A DNA stretch of 35,288 nucleotides. Source: Pseudomonas donghuensis (lineage in GTDB: Bacteria; Pseudomonadota; Gammaproteobacteria; Pseudomonadales; Pseudomonadaceae). The stretch covers positions 153,305 through 188,592 of the forward strand of contig NZ_JH650759.1 of NCBI RefSeq assembly GCF_000259195.1, read 5' to 3'. The notes under the pieces were generated by a model. The model saw nothing but the letters and a program-made list of their open reading frames with translations, was not told the origin of the DNA and did not search any database. Every line of letters starts with the position of its first letter. Within the stretch, counting starts at the first letter, position 1. The translations under genes were made by a program, and so were the position numbers. Shown in pieces: positions 18,140 to 25,879 of the stretch.

Positions 18140-18907
18140 ATGACCTCTACCGTTTTCATCACTGGCGCAACATCCGGCTTCGGTGAAGCCTGCGCCCGTC
18201 GTTTTGCTGAAGCCGGCTGGTCGCTGGTGCTCACCGGTCGCCGTCAGGAGCGCCTGCAAGCGCTGTGCGCCGAGCTGTCCCAGCTGACCGAAGTGCACGG
18301 CCTGGTGCTTGATGTGCGTGACCGCAAGGCCATGGAAGAAGCCATCGCCAACCTGCCGCCGTCGTTCGCCAAGCTGCGCGGGCTGATCAACAACGCAGGC
18401 CTGGCCCTGGGCGCGGACCCGGCGCCCAAGTGTGATCTGGATGACTGGGAAACCATGGTCGACACCAACATCAAGGGCCTGATGTACAGCACCCGCTTGC
18501 TGCTGCCACGGCTGATCGCCCATGGCCGTGGTGCGACCATCCTCAACGTCGGCTCGGTGGCCGGTAACTATCCGTACCCGGGTAGCCACGTGTATGGCGG
18601 CACCAAGGCGTTCGTCGGGCAGTTCTCGTTGAGCCTGCGCTGCGACCTGCAGGGCACTGGCGTGCGGGTGAGCAACATCGAGCCGGGCCTGTGCGAGAGC
18701 GAGTTCTCGCTGGTGCGTTTCGGTGGCGACCAGGCGCGTTACGACGCCACCTATGCCGGGGCCGAGCCAATCCAGCCGCAGGATATCGCCGAGACCATCT
18801 TCTGGATCATGAACCAGCCGGCGCACATCAACATCAACAGCCTTGAGCTGATGCCGGTCAGTCAGGCGTGGGCGGGTTTCTCTATCGATCGTTCGGGCAA
18901 GGCGTGA
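18140..18907 (+). CDS. ydfG: YdfG-like short-chain dehydrogenase
   Basis: 255 residues, classic SDR. The NADP-binding GATSGFG is at 9-15, LINNAG at 82-87, N110, and the catalytic S139, Y152 and K156 are present (VYGGTK). From end to end it follows the pattern of E. coli YdfG, with GRRQERLQ, LDVRDR, DDWETMVDTN and IEPGL; YdfG is an NADP-dependent 3-hydroxy acid / serine / allo-threonine dehydrogenase. ATG 18140 has AAGGAG 6 nt before it. A start nine codons earlier would place the ribosome site inside the gene. It is monocistronic, with a REPIN after it. Confidence 0.88.
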   Translation: MTSTVFITGATSGFGEACARRFAEAGWSLVLTGRRQERLQALCAELSQLTEVHGLVLDVRDRKAMEEAIANLPPSFAKLRGLINNAGLALGADPAPKCDLDDWETMVDTNIKGLMYSTRLLLPRLIAHGRGATILNVGSVAGNYPYPGSHVYGGTKAFVGQFSLSLRCDLQGTGVRVSNIEPGLCESEFSLVRFGGDQARYDATYAGAEPIQPQDIAETIFWIMNQPAHININSLELMPVSQAWAGFSIDRSGKA

Positions 18908-18914
18908 GGGCCTA

Positions 18915-18987
18915 ATCGCTGGCAAGCCAGCTCCCACAGGGGGTTCAGGCCACCAGGGCCGTTGTGGGAGCCGGTCTTGCCGGCGAT
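18915..18987. repeat. REPIN after ydfG
   Basis: Arms at 18915-18938 and 18963-18987 (right core GGGAGCCGGTCTTGCCGGCG) with about 24 bp between. The arms are imperfect: the left one reads GCTGGCAAGCCAGC. It fills the gap between convergent ydfG and the epimerase gene. Confidence 0.85.
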
Positions 18988-18991
18988 AGCG

Positions 18992-20101
18992 TCAGACCTG
19001 ACGCTGCAAGCCTTCCAGGCACGTCGCCAGATGGTAAGGCGTAGTCGATGGCATATCGAAGCGGCTGACCTTGCCACTGGCATCCCGGCACTCATACCAG
19101 CCACCGGCATGCAGGAAGTTCTGTTGCAGCGCCTTGAGCTGGGCCAGCACCGTGGCGGCGCTCTCCGGGCGCAAGGTCAGGGCGCGCAGGTATTCAGCCT
19201 GGGCCCAGATGCGCTGGGTAGCGTCGCGCACCTGGCCTTCGGCGCTGAGCATTGCCAGCACCGCGGTGTCCTTCACCCCGCATTGCTCGGCATAGATGAA
19301 TGCCCGGCTGAGCGACCCATGCAACTCACCACCGCGTAGCCGCGGCGAAGACTCCAGCAAGTAGAACCATTCGAACTGGTGACCCGGTTCGAACCAGTTA
19401 TCCACAGCGCCGCGCGGTTTTTCCAGCATCACCCCGTGATCGGGATCGATGAAGTGCATCTGCATGGCCGCTGCCAGGGTTTCCAGCGCGTGTTGAACGG
19501 CTTCATCGTCACGCACTGCCAGGGTGGCAAGGAAGGCTTCGGCCAGGTGCATCAGCGGGTTTTGCAGCGGGCCGCTGGCCAGGTCCGACCAATCTTCGCC
19601 AAGGCTCGCTTCGTACAGGCCGTCATCGCGGGCGAACTGCACGGCCACCACTTCCAGCGCGGCATTGAGGGTCGATTCGACCAGTGGCTCGCGAACCTTG
19701 CCCCAGTAATGCGCGCAGGCGAAGACGATAAAGGCGTGGGTGTAGAGGTCCTTGCGCCGGTCCAGCGGCTTGCCCTGGGCATCGATACTGTAGAACCAGC
19801 CGCCGTGTTCGGCATCATGGAAGTGCCGCTGCAACGAGCGAAACAGAGCCGCGGCGCGCTCGCTGGCGCCGGGCTGCTCGATGCGGCTGCTGAACAGGTA
19901 CAGCTGGCGCGCGCAGGCCATGGCCCGGTAGCGCTGCGCAGGCAATGGCTGCTGCTGCGAGTCGAGGGCTTCGAAGGGCAGGGCCATCTCTGCATTCCAG
20001 CCCGGGCCTTGCCACAGCGGCACGATGCGCTGGGCAAAGTGCGCCTGGACCTCGGCGAGCAGGGCGGGCAGTTGAGGCTGGGCAGTACGAAGGTCGGGCA
20101 T
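18992..20101 (-). CDS. AGE family sugar epimerase/isomerase
   Basis: 369 residues of the (alpha/alpha)6-barrel family of N-acylglucosamine 2-epimerase, YihS and mannose isomerase. Supporting segments are RRKDLYTHAFIVFA, NPLMHLAEAFLA, EPGHQFEWFYLL and PSTTPYHLATC, which hold the catalytic histidines and arginine of the family. The substrate is probably a free hexose (mannose/fructose type), but the family is diverse. It stands alone between REPINs. The ATG at 20101 has a poor ribosome site, and I see no better one. Confidence 0.82.
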   Translation of the reverse strand: MPDLRTAQPQLPALLAEVQAHFAQRIVPLWQGPGWNAEMALPFEALDSQQQPLPAQRYRAMACARQLYLFSSRIEQPGASERAAALFRSLQRHFHDAEHGGWFYSIDAQGKPLDRRKDLYTHAFIVFACAHYWGKVREPLVESTLNAALEVVAVQFARDDGLYEASLGEDWSDLASGPLQNPLMHLAEAFLATLAVRDDEAVQHALETLAAAMQMHFIDPDHGVMLEKPRGAVDNWFEPGHQFEWFYLLESSPRLRGGELHGSLSRAFIYAEQCGVKDTAVLAMLSAEGQVRDATQRIWAQAEYLRALTLRPESAATVLAQLKALQQNFLHAGGWYECRDASGKVSRFDMPSTTPYHLATCLEGLQRQV

Positions 20102-20173
20102 GGAGAAAGTTCGTCGCGGTCAGTGCGTTTGCGCGCAATGGTAGCAGGAAACGGCGGGGACTTTGCCGGCCTC

Positions 20174-20265
20174 ATCGCTGGCAAGGCCAGCTCCCACAGG
20201 ACTTCGGTGGGGGCAGTGATCTCTGTGGGAGCCGGCCTTGCCGGCGATGGGCTGCGAAGCAGCCC
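20174..20265. repeat. REPIN with an attached GGGCTGC hairpin
   Basis: REP arms at 20174-20198 and 20224-20248 (right core GGAGCCGGCCTTGCCGGCG), about 25 bp apart. Directly after the right arm is GGGCTGC-GAA-GCAGCCC (20249-20265). This is the same pairing of REP end and small hairpin seen at 9787-9828. It lies between the epimerase gene and the end of the TetR gene, which both run on the minus strand. Confidence 0.88.
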
Positions 20266-20278
20266 CAGAACAGACTGC

Positions 20279-20908
20279 CTACAGGGTGCTGAGCCCCTGC
20301 CAGTGCTTGGCGCCGACAAAGATGAAGCGCAGCTGCTGGGTGATTTTTTCCTGGGCGCTGATTGGCACGGCGGTATTGTCGCTCGGCTCATCGATCAGTT
20401 CCGGCAGGGTGGCGAACACGGTTTTCACCACCAGGTCGGCCATCACCGCCAGGGCTGCGGCGTCCAGGTGCTGCCAACGCGGCATACGCGCAAGGTCGGT
20501 AGCCAGGTCCGAGCTGATGCCTTGACGCAAGGTACCGATGGCCTGGCGCACCGGTTGCGAACCGCCATATTGCTCGCGGGCCAGGAACAGAAACTGGGCG
20601 CGGTTGGCCGCTACCACATCGAGAAAGATCCGCACCGAGGCGTCGGTGATGCCGCCGAGCTCGAATTCGTTCTGGCGTACCAGGCGGATGGTCTGGCGAA
20701 AGGTTTCGCCGACTTCATTGACCAGGGCCAGGCCCAGTTGGTCCATGTCGGAGAAATGCCGGTAAAAGCCGGTCGGGACGATACCTGCGGTTTTCGCCAC
20801 TTCACGCAGGCTGATGCTGCCGAAACCTCGACCGCTTTCCATCAGGTGGCGGGCGGCATCCAGCAGGGCGTGGCGGGTCTGTTGCTTTTGTTCGGCGCGC
20901 GGCAGCAT
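20279..20908 (-). CDS. TetR family repressor, DesT/FabR-like
   Basis: 209 residues. The N-terminal HTH (SISLREVAKTAGIVPTGFYRHF, given here as residues about 31-52) is followed by a ligand domain with FLFLAREQYGGS. The whole protein resembles my memory of Pseudomonas DesT and enteric FabR, which sense the unsaturated/saturated acyl-CoA ratio and control desaturase or fab genes. No desaturase gene adjoins it here, so targets would be elsewhere. The ribosome site before ATG 20908 is weak. TetR family is certain; the DesT label is from recall. Confidence 0.7.
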   Translation of the reverse strand: MLPRAEQKQQTRHALLDAARHLMESGRGFGSISLREVAKTAGIVPTGFYRHFSDMDQLGLALVNEVGETFRQTIRLVRQNEFELGGITDASVRIFLDVVAANRAQFLFLAREQYGGSQPVRQAIGTLRQGISSDLATDLARMPRWQHLDAAALAVMADLVVKTVFATLPELIDEPSDNTAVPISAQEKITQQLRFIFVGAKHWQGLSTL

Positions 20909-20970
20909 GGCAAGTATCGGCAGGCAGTGAAACAGCCCTGCACTCTAATAGGCTGGCGCCGGAAAAACAA

Positions 20971-20992
20971 AGCCCGGTCAATGGACCGGGCT
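20971..20992 (-). terminator. Terminator of the AEGGSDR repeat gene
   Basis: A perfect 9-bp stem, AGCCCGGTC (20971-20979) with GACCGGGCT (20984-20992), and a 4-nt loop. On the minus strand it is followed by TTGTTTTTCC, so it ends transcripts coming from the repeat-protein gene about 50 bp upstream. Confidence 0.85.
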
Positions 20993-21042
20993 GGGAGGGG
21001 AGCCGCTACAGCATTGGTGAGTCTTGTTGTCTGGCATAGGCT

Positions 21043-21444
21043 TCAGCTCGCGCGTTGGATTTCGATCAGGCGATCAGCGCCACCTTCTGCGACCTCGAAG
21101 CGTGCTTTCAGACGGTCAGAACCACCTTCGGCTACTTTGTAATACTGTTTCAGGCGATCAGAACCACCCTCGGCAACTTTGACCCGGTCATTCAGGCGAT
21201 CGGCGCCGCCTTCGGCGACACGGTTGTTACGCTCCAGTACGCGATCGGAGCCGCCTTCAGCGACACGGTTGTTGCGTTCCAGTACGCGATCCGAACCGCC
21301 TTCAGCCAGCGGGTTCAGTGGCTGCGAAATCACCGTCGAGCTCGAGCGCGATTCGGCGCTCAGGGCTTGGTCGGCGGCGGGAACGGCAAAGGCGTTGGCG
21401 GCCAGAATGGACAGGGACAGGCTCAGCAGTAATTGGCGTTTCAT
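21043..21444 (-). CDS. Secreted protein of six AEGG(S/A)DR tandem repeats
   Basis: 133 residues. A signal peptide (MKRQLLLSLSLSILAANAFA) is followed by a short serine-rich linker and then six repeats of 14-15 residues over residues 46-130. Each begins (V/L)AEGG(S/A)DR(V/L). Repeats 1 and 2 share the body LERNNR; the others end in varied basic or aromatic residues. ATG 21444 has GAGGAG 10 nt upstream; a longer frame to 21543 would bury the signal peptide. I recall similar small Pseudomonas proteins, some loosely named phage infection protein, but know no function. The pattern suggests a periplasmic or surface repeat structure. Own terminator, single gene. Confidence 0.75.
   Translation of the reverse strand: MKRQLLLSLSLSILAANAFAVPAADQALSAESRSSSTVISQPLNPLAEGGSDRVLERNNRVAEGGSDRVLERNNRVAEGGADRLNDRVKVAEGGSDRLKQYYKVAEGGSDRLKARFEVAEGGADRLIEIQRAS
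21055..21309 (-). repeat. Tandem 42-45 bp coding repeats
   Basis: Six in-frame units inside the secreted repeat protein. On the plus strand each shows CCGCCTTC or CCACCCTCGGC-like anchors. The units at about 21223-21312 are almost identical at DNA level (GTTGTTACGCTCCAGTACGC versus GTTGTTGCGTTCCAGTACGC), pointing to recent duplication. Confidence 0.85.
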
Positions 21445-21785
21445 GATTCGGTGCTCCTCGGCGGGGCTGGAAAGTGGGTACGGAGCCAATGCTACGCCGG
21501 GACACGCCAGATAAAAGTTCATAAAGATAATGGTAACAATCAACGGAATTGATGTTTTACCGCGACCGCTCTAGCTAGCTGGTTACGGCGCGATGAGCAG
21601 CGCTGCTGAGGCCGTTGGCGGGGCTGGCGGATGGGGTAACGATCAACAAAAGTTGAGAGAGAGGTCAGAAAAAACCTCGATATCATGGCTGATCCATTAA
21701 ACCCCTCGGCTTTTCATCAGTCCGAAGAGATAAGTGCCATCAACGCGCCCGCTTTTTGCCATGCAGTCATCAGGAGAATCGTGCA
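21445..21785. other. Divergent intergenic region between the repeat-protein gene and the AsmA gene
   Basis: 341 bp without a credible gene. The right part is relatively AT-rich. The only symmetry I see is GAGGT-N8-ACCTC at 21661-21678. Promoters for both divergent genes must be here, but I could not identify them. Confidence 0.4.
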
Positions 21786-23846
21786 ATGACGCGCCCCGCC
21801 AAACTCATCACCTGGACCCTCGCCAGCCTGCTGCTGGTCCTGGCCGTACTGGTGATCGTCATCGCCACGTTCGACTGGAACCGGGTCAAGCCCACCCTCA
21901 ATGCCAAGGTCTCCGAAGCGCTGCACCGGCCCTTCGCTATCAACGGTAACCTGACGGTGCGCTGGCAGCGCGAGCTGGAGCAGGGTGGTTGGCGCGCCTG
22001 GTTGCCATGGCCGCATTTCATCGCCGAAGACCTGACCCTGGGCAACCCGGACTGGCTCAAGGAGCCACAGATGGTCGGCCTCAAGCGCGTCGAGTTCCGC
22101 CTGGCGCCGCTGCCGCTGCTGGTGCAGCGGATCGTCATTCCGCGCATCGACCTCAACCAGCCGACCGCCAGCCTCAAGCGTCTGGCCGACGGTCGTGCCA
22201 ACTGGACCTTCGATTTCGGCCCCAAGGATGAGCAGGCCCAACCATCGGAGTGGGTGCTGGACATCGGCGCCATCGGCTTCGACAAGGGCCAGGTCAGTGT
22301 TGATGACCAGACCTTGAAAACCCGTCTGGACGTACTGATCGACCCGCTGGGCAAACCGATTCCGTTCAGCGACATCGTCGGCAAGGCTTCAGCGCAGAAG
22401 GCCGGCAGTGCCCAGGACTACGCCTTCGGCCTCATGGTCAAGGGTCGCTATAAAGGCCAGACATTGGCCGGTACCGGCAAGATCGGCGGTTTGCTGGCCC
22501 TGCAGGACGCCTCGCAGCCGTTCCCACTGCAGGCAGACATGGCCATTGGCGATACCCGCATCGCCGTCGCTGGCACCCTGACCGACCCGCGCAACCTCGG
22601 TGCCCTCGACCTGCGCCTGCGGCTGTCGGGCGCAAGCCTCGGTAACCTGTATCCGCTGACCGGCGTGACCCTGCCTGATTCGCCGCCCTACGCCACCGAC
22701 GGTCATCTGACCGCCAAGCTGCATGAACCGGGCGGCGCGGTATTTCGCTATGAAGGCTTCAATGGCAAGATCGGCGACAGCGATATCCATGGCGACCTGG
22801 CGTTCGTCGCCAGCCAACCGAGGCCCAAGCTGACCGGCAAGCTGGTGTCCAACCAGTTGTTATTCAAGGACCTGGCGCCGCTGATCGGCGCTGACTCCAA
22901 CGCCCAGCAGAAAGCCCGCGGCGGTGCCAGCAAGCAACCGGCGGGCAAGGTGTTGCCGGTCGAGGAGTTTCGTACCGAACGCTGGCGGACCATGGACGCC
23001 GACGTGACCTTCAGCGGCAAACGCATCGTGCACAGTGCCGAGTTGCCGTTCACTGACCTGTCCAGCCACTTCGTCCTCGATGACGGTGTGCTGCGCCTGG
23101 AGCCGCTGCGCTTTGGCATCGCCGGCGGTAAGCTCGACGCCCAGGTGCGCCTCGATGGCCGCAGCGTGCCGCTGCAGGGCAGGGCGCAATTGAGTGCGCG
23201 CAACTTCAAGCTCAAGCAACTGTTCCCGACCTTCGAGCCGATGAAGACCAGCTTCGGCGAGCTCAATGGCGACGCCGACATCAGCGGGCTCGGCAACTCG
23301 GTCGCGGCCTTGCTGGCCACCGCCAATGGCGACCTGAAAATGCTCATCAACGATGGTGCGATCAGCCGCGGACTGATGGAGATCGCCGGGCTCAACGTCG
23401 GCAACTACGTGGTCGGCAAGCTGTTTGGCGACAAGGAAGTGAAGATCAACTGCGCGGCGGCCGATTTCGGTATCAAGGATGGCCTGGCCACGACCCGGGT
23501 GTTCGTCTTCGACACCGAGAACGCGATCGTCTACATCGATGGCACGGCCAACTTTGCCAGCGAGCAGCTGGACCTGAAGATTAACCCCGAGTCCAAGGGC
23601 GTGCGCCTGTTCTCGTTGCGCTCGCCGCTGTATGTGCGCGGGCCGTTTGCCAAGCCCAGTGCTGGCGTGCAGGCGCTGCCGCTAGCGCTGCGGGGGGCGG
23701 GGATGGTGGCGTTGGGCGTGGTTGCCGGCCCGGCAGCCGGTTTGCTGGCGTTGATTGCGCCAAGTGGCGATGTACCCAACCAGTGCACGCCGTTGCTGGA
23801 GCAGATGAAGGCTGGCAAGGCACCGCGGGCGGTGAAGGCGGGGTAA
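21786..23846 (+). CDS. AsmA family protein
   Basis: 686 residues. One N-terminal membrane helix (residues about 7-31) is followed by a long periplasmic beta-rich part starting RVKPTLNAKVSEALHRPFAI, the usual AsmA opening. The C-terminal section has GVRLFSLRSPLYVRGPFAKP and ends with a small hydrophobic segment and a cysteine (VPNQCTPLL), as in YhjG-like members. AsmA-type proteins are thought to bridge inner and outer membrane and carry phospholipids. ATG 21786 with AGGAG upstream; an ATG ten codons earlier would lie before that site. Monocistronic as far as visible. Confidence 0.88.
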   Translation: MTRPAKLITWTLASLLLVLAVLVIVIATFDWNRVKPTLNAKVSEALHRPFAINGNLTVRWQRELEQGGWRAWLPWPHFIAEDLTLGNPDWLKEPQMVGLKRVEFRLAPLPLLVQRIVIPRIDLNQPTASLKRLADGRANWTFDFGPKDEQAQPSEWVLDIGAIGFDKGQVSVDDQTLKTRLDVLIDPLGKPIPFSDIVGKASAQKAGSAQDYAFGLMVKGRYKGQTLAGTGKIGGLLALQDASQPFPLQADMAIGDTRIAVAGTLTDPRNLGALDLRLRLSGASLGNLYPLTGVTLPDSPPYATDGHLTAKLHEPGGAVFRYEGFNGKIGDSDIHGDLAFVASQPRPKLTGKLVSNQLLFKDLAPLIGADSNAQQKARGGASKQPAGKVLPVEEFRTERWRTMDADVTFSGKRIVHSAELPFTDLSSHFVLDDGVLRLEPLRFGIAGGKLDAQVRLDGRSVPLQGRAQLSARNFKLKQLFPTFEPMKTSFGELNGDADISGLGNSVAALLATANGDLKMLINDGAISRGLMEIAGLNVGNYVVGKLFGDKEVKINCAAADFGIKDGLATTRVFVFDTENAIVYIDGTANFASEQLDLKINPESKGVRLFSLRSPLYVRGPFAKPSAGVQALPLALRGAGMVALGVVAGPAAGLLALIAPSGDVPNQCTPLLEQMKAGKAPRAVKAG

Positions 23847-23858
23847 TTGTGAGGGGCG

Positions 23859-23875
23859 GGGCCGCTTCGCGGCCC
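23859..23875. terminator. Small GC hairpin between convergent AsmA and ferritin-like genes
   Basis: GGGCCGC-TTC-GCGGCCC followed by TTTGG on the plus strand. Stem of 7 bp, tight loop, weak T tract. It sits 12 bp after the AsmA stop and could end both convergent transcripts. Confidence 0.5.
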
Positions 23876-23890
23876 TTTGGCGGGAGGTGA

Positions 23891-24421
23891 TCAGAGGCCT
23901 TGCAGCAAATCCGCCATGTCGTCGGCGTGCTCTTCTTCCTGGGCCAGGATGTCTTCGAAGATGCGCCGGGTGGTCGGGTCGCTCTCGCCGATGTACTGGA
24001 TGATCTCGCGGTAGCTGTCGATGGCGATCCGCTCGGCGATCAGGTCTTCCAGGACCATTTCCTTGAGGTTGCTGCCGGCGACGTACTGGGCATGGGAGTT
24101 CTTGCTCAGGTTGTCCGGGTTCAGGTCCGGTTCGCCGCCCAGCTGGACAATGCGCTCGGCCAGCTTGTCGGCGTGCTCCAGCTCCTGGGTGGCGTGCTCG
24201 AGGAACTCGTCGGCGGCGACACTGGCCTTGATCCCGCTGGCCATGTAGTAGTGGCGCTTGTAGCGCAGGGCGCAGACCCACTCGGTGGCCAGCGACTCGT
24301 TGAGCAGGCGCAGGATTTTCTCCCGGTCGGCGCTGTAGCCCTCGGTCACCGCGCCCTGCTCGACATGCTGGCGGGCGCGTTCACGCAAGGTTTTAACATC
24401 GGTCAGTTCAACGTTGCTCAT
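23891..24421 (-). CDS. Ferritin-like protein (probable bacterioferritin family)
   Basis: 176 residues forming a four-helix ferritin-like fold. Iron-ligand-type motifs are visible in each helix: NESLATEWV, FLEHATQELEHAD, EDLIAERIAI and AQEEEHADDMADLL. This is the Dps/bacterioferritin-like group annotated as probable bacterioferritin in Pseudomonas; iron storage or oxidative protection is inferred. Three ATG codons are adjacent; GGAG lies directly before the first, so the third (24421) has the best spacing and I choose it. Confidence 0.85.
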   Translation of the reverse strand: MSNVELTDVKTLRERARQHVEQGAVTEGYSADREKILRLLNESLATEWVCALRYKRHYYMASGIKASVAADEFLEHATQELEHADKLAERIVQLGGEPDLNPDNLSKNSHAQYVAGSNLKEMVLEDLIAERIAIDSYREIIQYIGESDPTTRRIFEDILAQEEEHADDMADLLQGL

Positions 24422-24511
24422 CATCATCTCCAGGCTGAAAATGGATAGATCTTCACGCTCTGTCGGCGCGCTGGTTACTTAGGCTGTGAGTCCCCGGCAG
24501 GCGGAAAAGTT

Positions 24512-24865
24512 TTATAGCTTGGCCTTGGCCTTCTCGACGGCATCGTCATCGACCTGGCGCTGTTCGCAGGTCTTGAAGCCCTTGGCGTCGACATGGCCAG
24601 TGGCATCGAAGCGTACGTAGTAGGCCTGCTGCTTGCCGTCACGGTTGAGGATGTAATTGTTGCAGGTGCCGCCGTGGGGCAGGTCGATCACCGTCGACGG
24701 GCTGCCGCCAATGGCGATCACCCGCTGCATGGTCATGCCGTTCTCGACCTGTTTGACCAGCGGTTCCTCGTGGTAGGTGACGTAGTCCACCGGGTTCTCA
24801 GGACGGCTGCCGCAGGCGGCCAGGGTGGCGGTGGTCAGCAGAATGGCCAGGGTATGTTTGTACAT
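24512..24865 (-). CDS. osmE: OsmE-like outer membrane lipoprotein
   Basis: 117 residues. The signal sequence ends in the lipobox LAAC, with the lipid-carrying Cys at 18. The mature part has the SmpA/OmlA (BamE-like) fold pattern: NGMTMQRVIAIGGSPS, GGTCNNYILNRDGKQQ, FDATGHVDAKGFKTC. This is the same order as in E. coli OsmE, which is induced by osmotic stress; its exact role is not settled. ATG 24865 has AAGGAG 8 nt upstream. A longer frame to 24997 would remove the signal. Confidence 0.87.
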   Translation of the reverse strand: MYKHTLAILLTTATLAACGSRPENPVDYVTYHEEPLVKQVENGMTMQRVIAIGGSPSTVIDLPHGGTCNNYILNRDGKQQAYYVRFDATGHVDAKGFKTCEQRQVDDDAVEKAKAKL

Positions 24866-24988
24866 GGTTGAGCTCCTTGCTGAGGGTCTATTGGCTTGGA
24901 ACCCCAGCGAGCGGCGGGAGTTCGATTGCGATTGCCATCGAATTGCCTGTAGGGTTGGCCGACTGTCCACGGAACGGGGAATGCAGCC

Positions 24989-25879
24989 ATGGCCCAAGGG
25001 CTCGCCACGCGTTATCCACTGGTGTTGGTGCCGGGCATGCTCGGGTTTGTTCGCTTGCTGTTGTATCCCTACTGGTTCGGTATCGTTTCGGCGTTGCGCC
25101 GGGGCGGCGCCAAGGTGTTTGCCGTGCAGGTGTCAGCGCTCAACTCGAGTGAGGTGCGCGGCGAGCAGTTGCTGTTGATCATCGAAGGTATTCGCCAGCG
25201 TACAGGGGCCGACAAGGTCAACCTGCTGGGCCACAGCCAGGGCGCCCTGACCGCGCGCTACGCTGCGGCCAAGCGGCCGGAATGGGTTGCCTCGGTTACC
25301 TCGATCGCCGGCCCCAACCATGGCTCGGAACTGGCCGATTACCTGCTCGAACACTACCCGGCCGATTCTGTTCGTGGCCGCCTGCTCACAGCACTGTTGC
25401 ATGGCTTGGGGGTGTTGATGGGCTGGCTGGAGACTGGCTGGCGTGGGCCGAAACTGCCGATCGACGTGCACGCTTCGCACCACTCCCTGACCAGCGCCGG
25501 GGTGGCGTTGTTCAACCAGGCTTATCCACAGGGCCTGCCAACCACCTGGGGCGGTGAGGGCCCGGCCGAGGTCAATGGTGTGCGTTACTACTCCTGGTCC
25601 GGCACCCTGCAACCGGGGCGGACCGACCGCGGCCTCAACCGCCTGGACGGCAGCAACCGCTTTTGCCGCCTGTTCGCCCGCACGTTCGTGCGGGAAAAGG
25701 GCCAGTGTGACGGTATGGTCGGGCGCTTCAGTTCGCACCTGGGCCAGGTGATCGGTGATGACTATCCGCTCGATCACCTGGACATCGTCAACCAGTCGCT
25801 AGGGGCGGTGGGCAAGGGCGCGGAGCCGGTGCGGCTGTTCACCGAGCATGCCGCCAGGCTCAAGGCTGCGGGGCTATAG
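24989..25879 (+). CDS. Triacylglycerol lipase, family I.1 type, without signal peptide
   Basis: 296 residues of the alpha/beta hydrolase lipase family close to the P. fragi lipase. The nucleophile is S83 in GHSQGALTARY, the acid D241 in CDGMVGRFSSH and the histidine H263 in LDHLD. The protein begins MAQGLATRYPLVLVPG with no hydrophobic signal, so it is cytoplasmic or exported by an unusual route. The oxyanion-hole HG of relatives is PG here (residues 15-16). A GGGGA lies 8 nt before the ATG. No Lif foldase gene adjoins. The last 20 bp overlap the convergent transporter gene. Confidence 0.9.
   Translation: MAQGLATRYPLVLVPGMLGFVRLLLYPYWFGIVSALRRGGAKVFAVQVSALNSSEVRGEQLLLIIEGIRQRTGADKVNLLGHSQGALTARYAAAKRPEWVASVTSIAGPNHGSELADYLLEHYPADSVRGRLLTALLHGLGVLMGWLETGWRGPKLPIDVHASHHSLTSAGVALFNQAYPQGLPTTWGGEGPAEVNGVRYYSWSGTLQPGRTDRGLNRLDGSNRFCRLFARTFVREKGQCDGMVGRFSSHLGQVIGDDYPLDHLDIVNQSLGAVGKGAEPVRLFTEHAARLKAAGL

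Noticed and set aside
19379..21142. 587-codon plus-strand open frame
   Set aside because: It runs antisense through the epimerase, TetR and part of the repeat gene, passing through a REPIN; no domain is recognisable.
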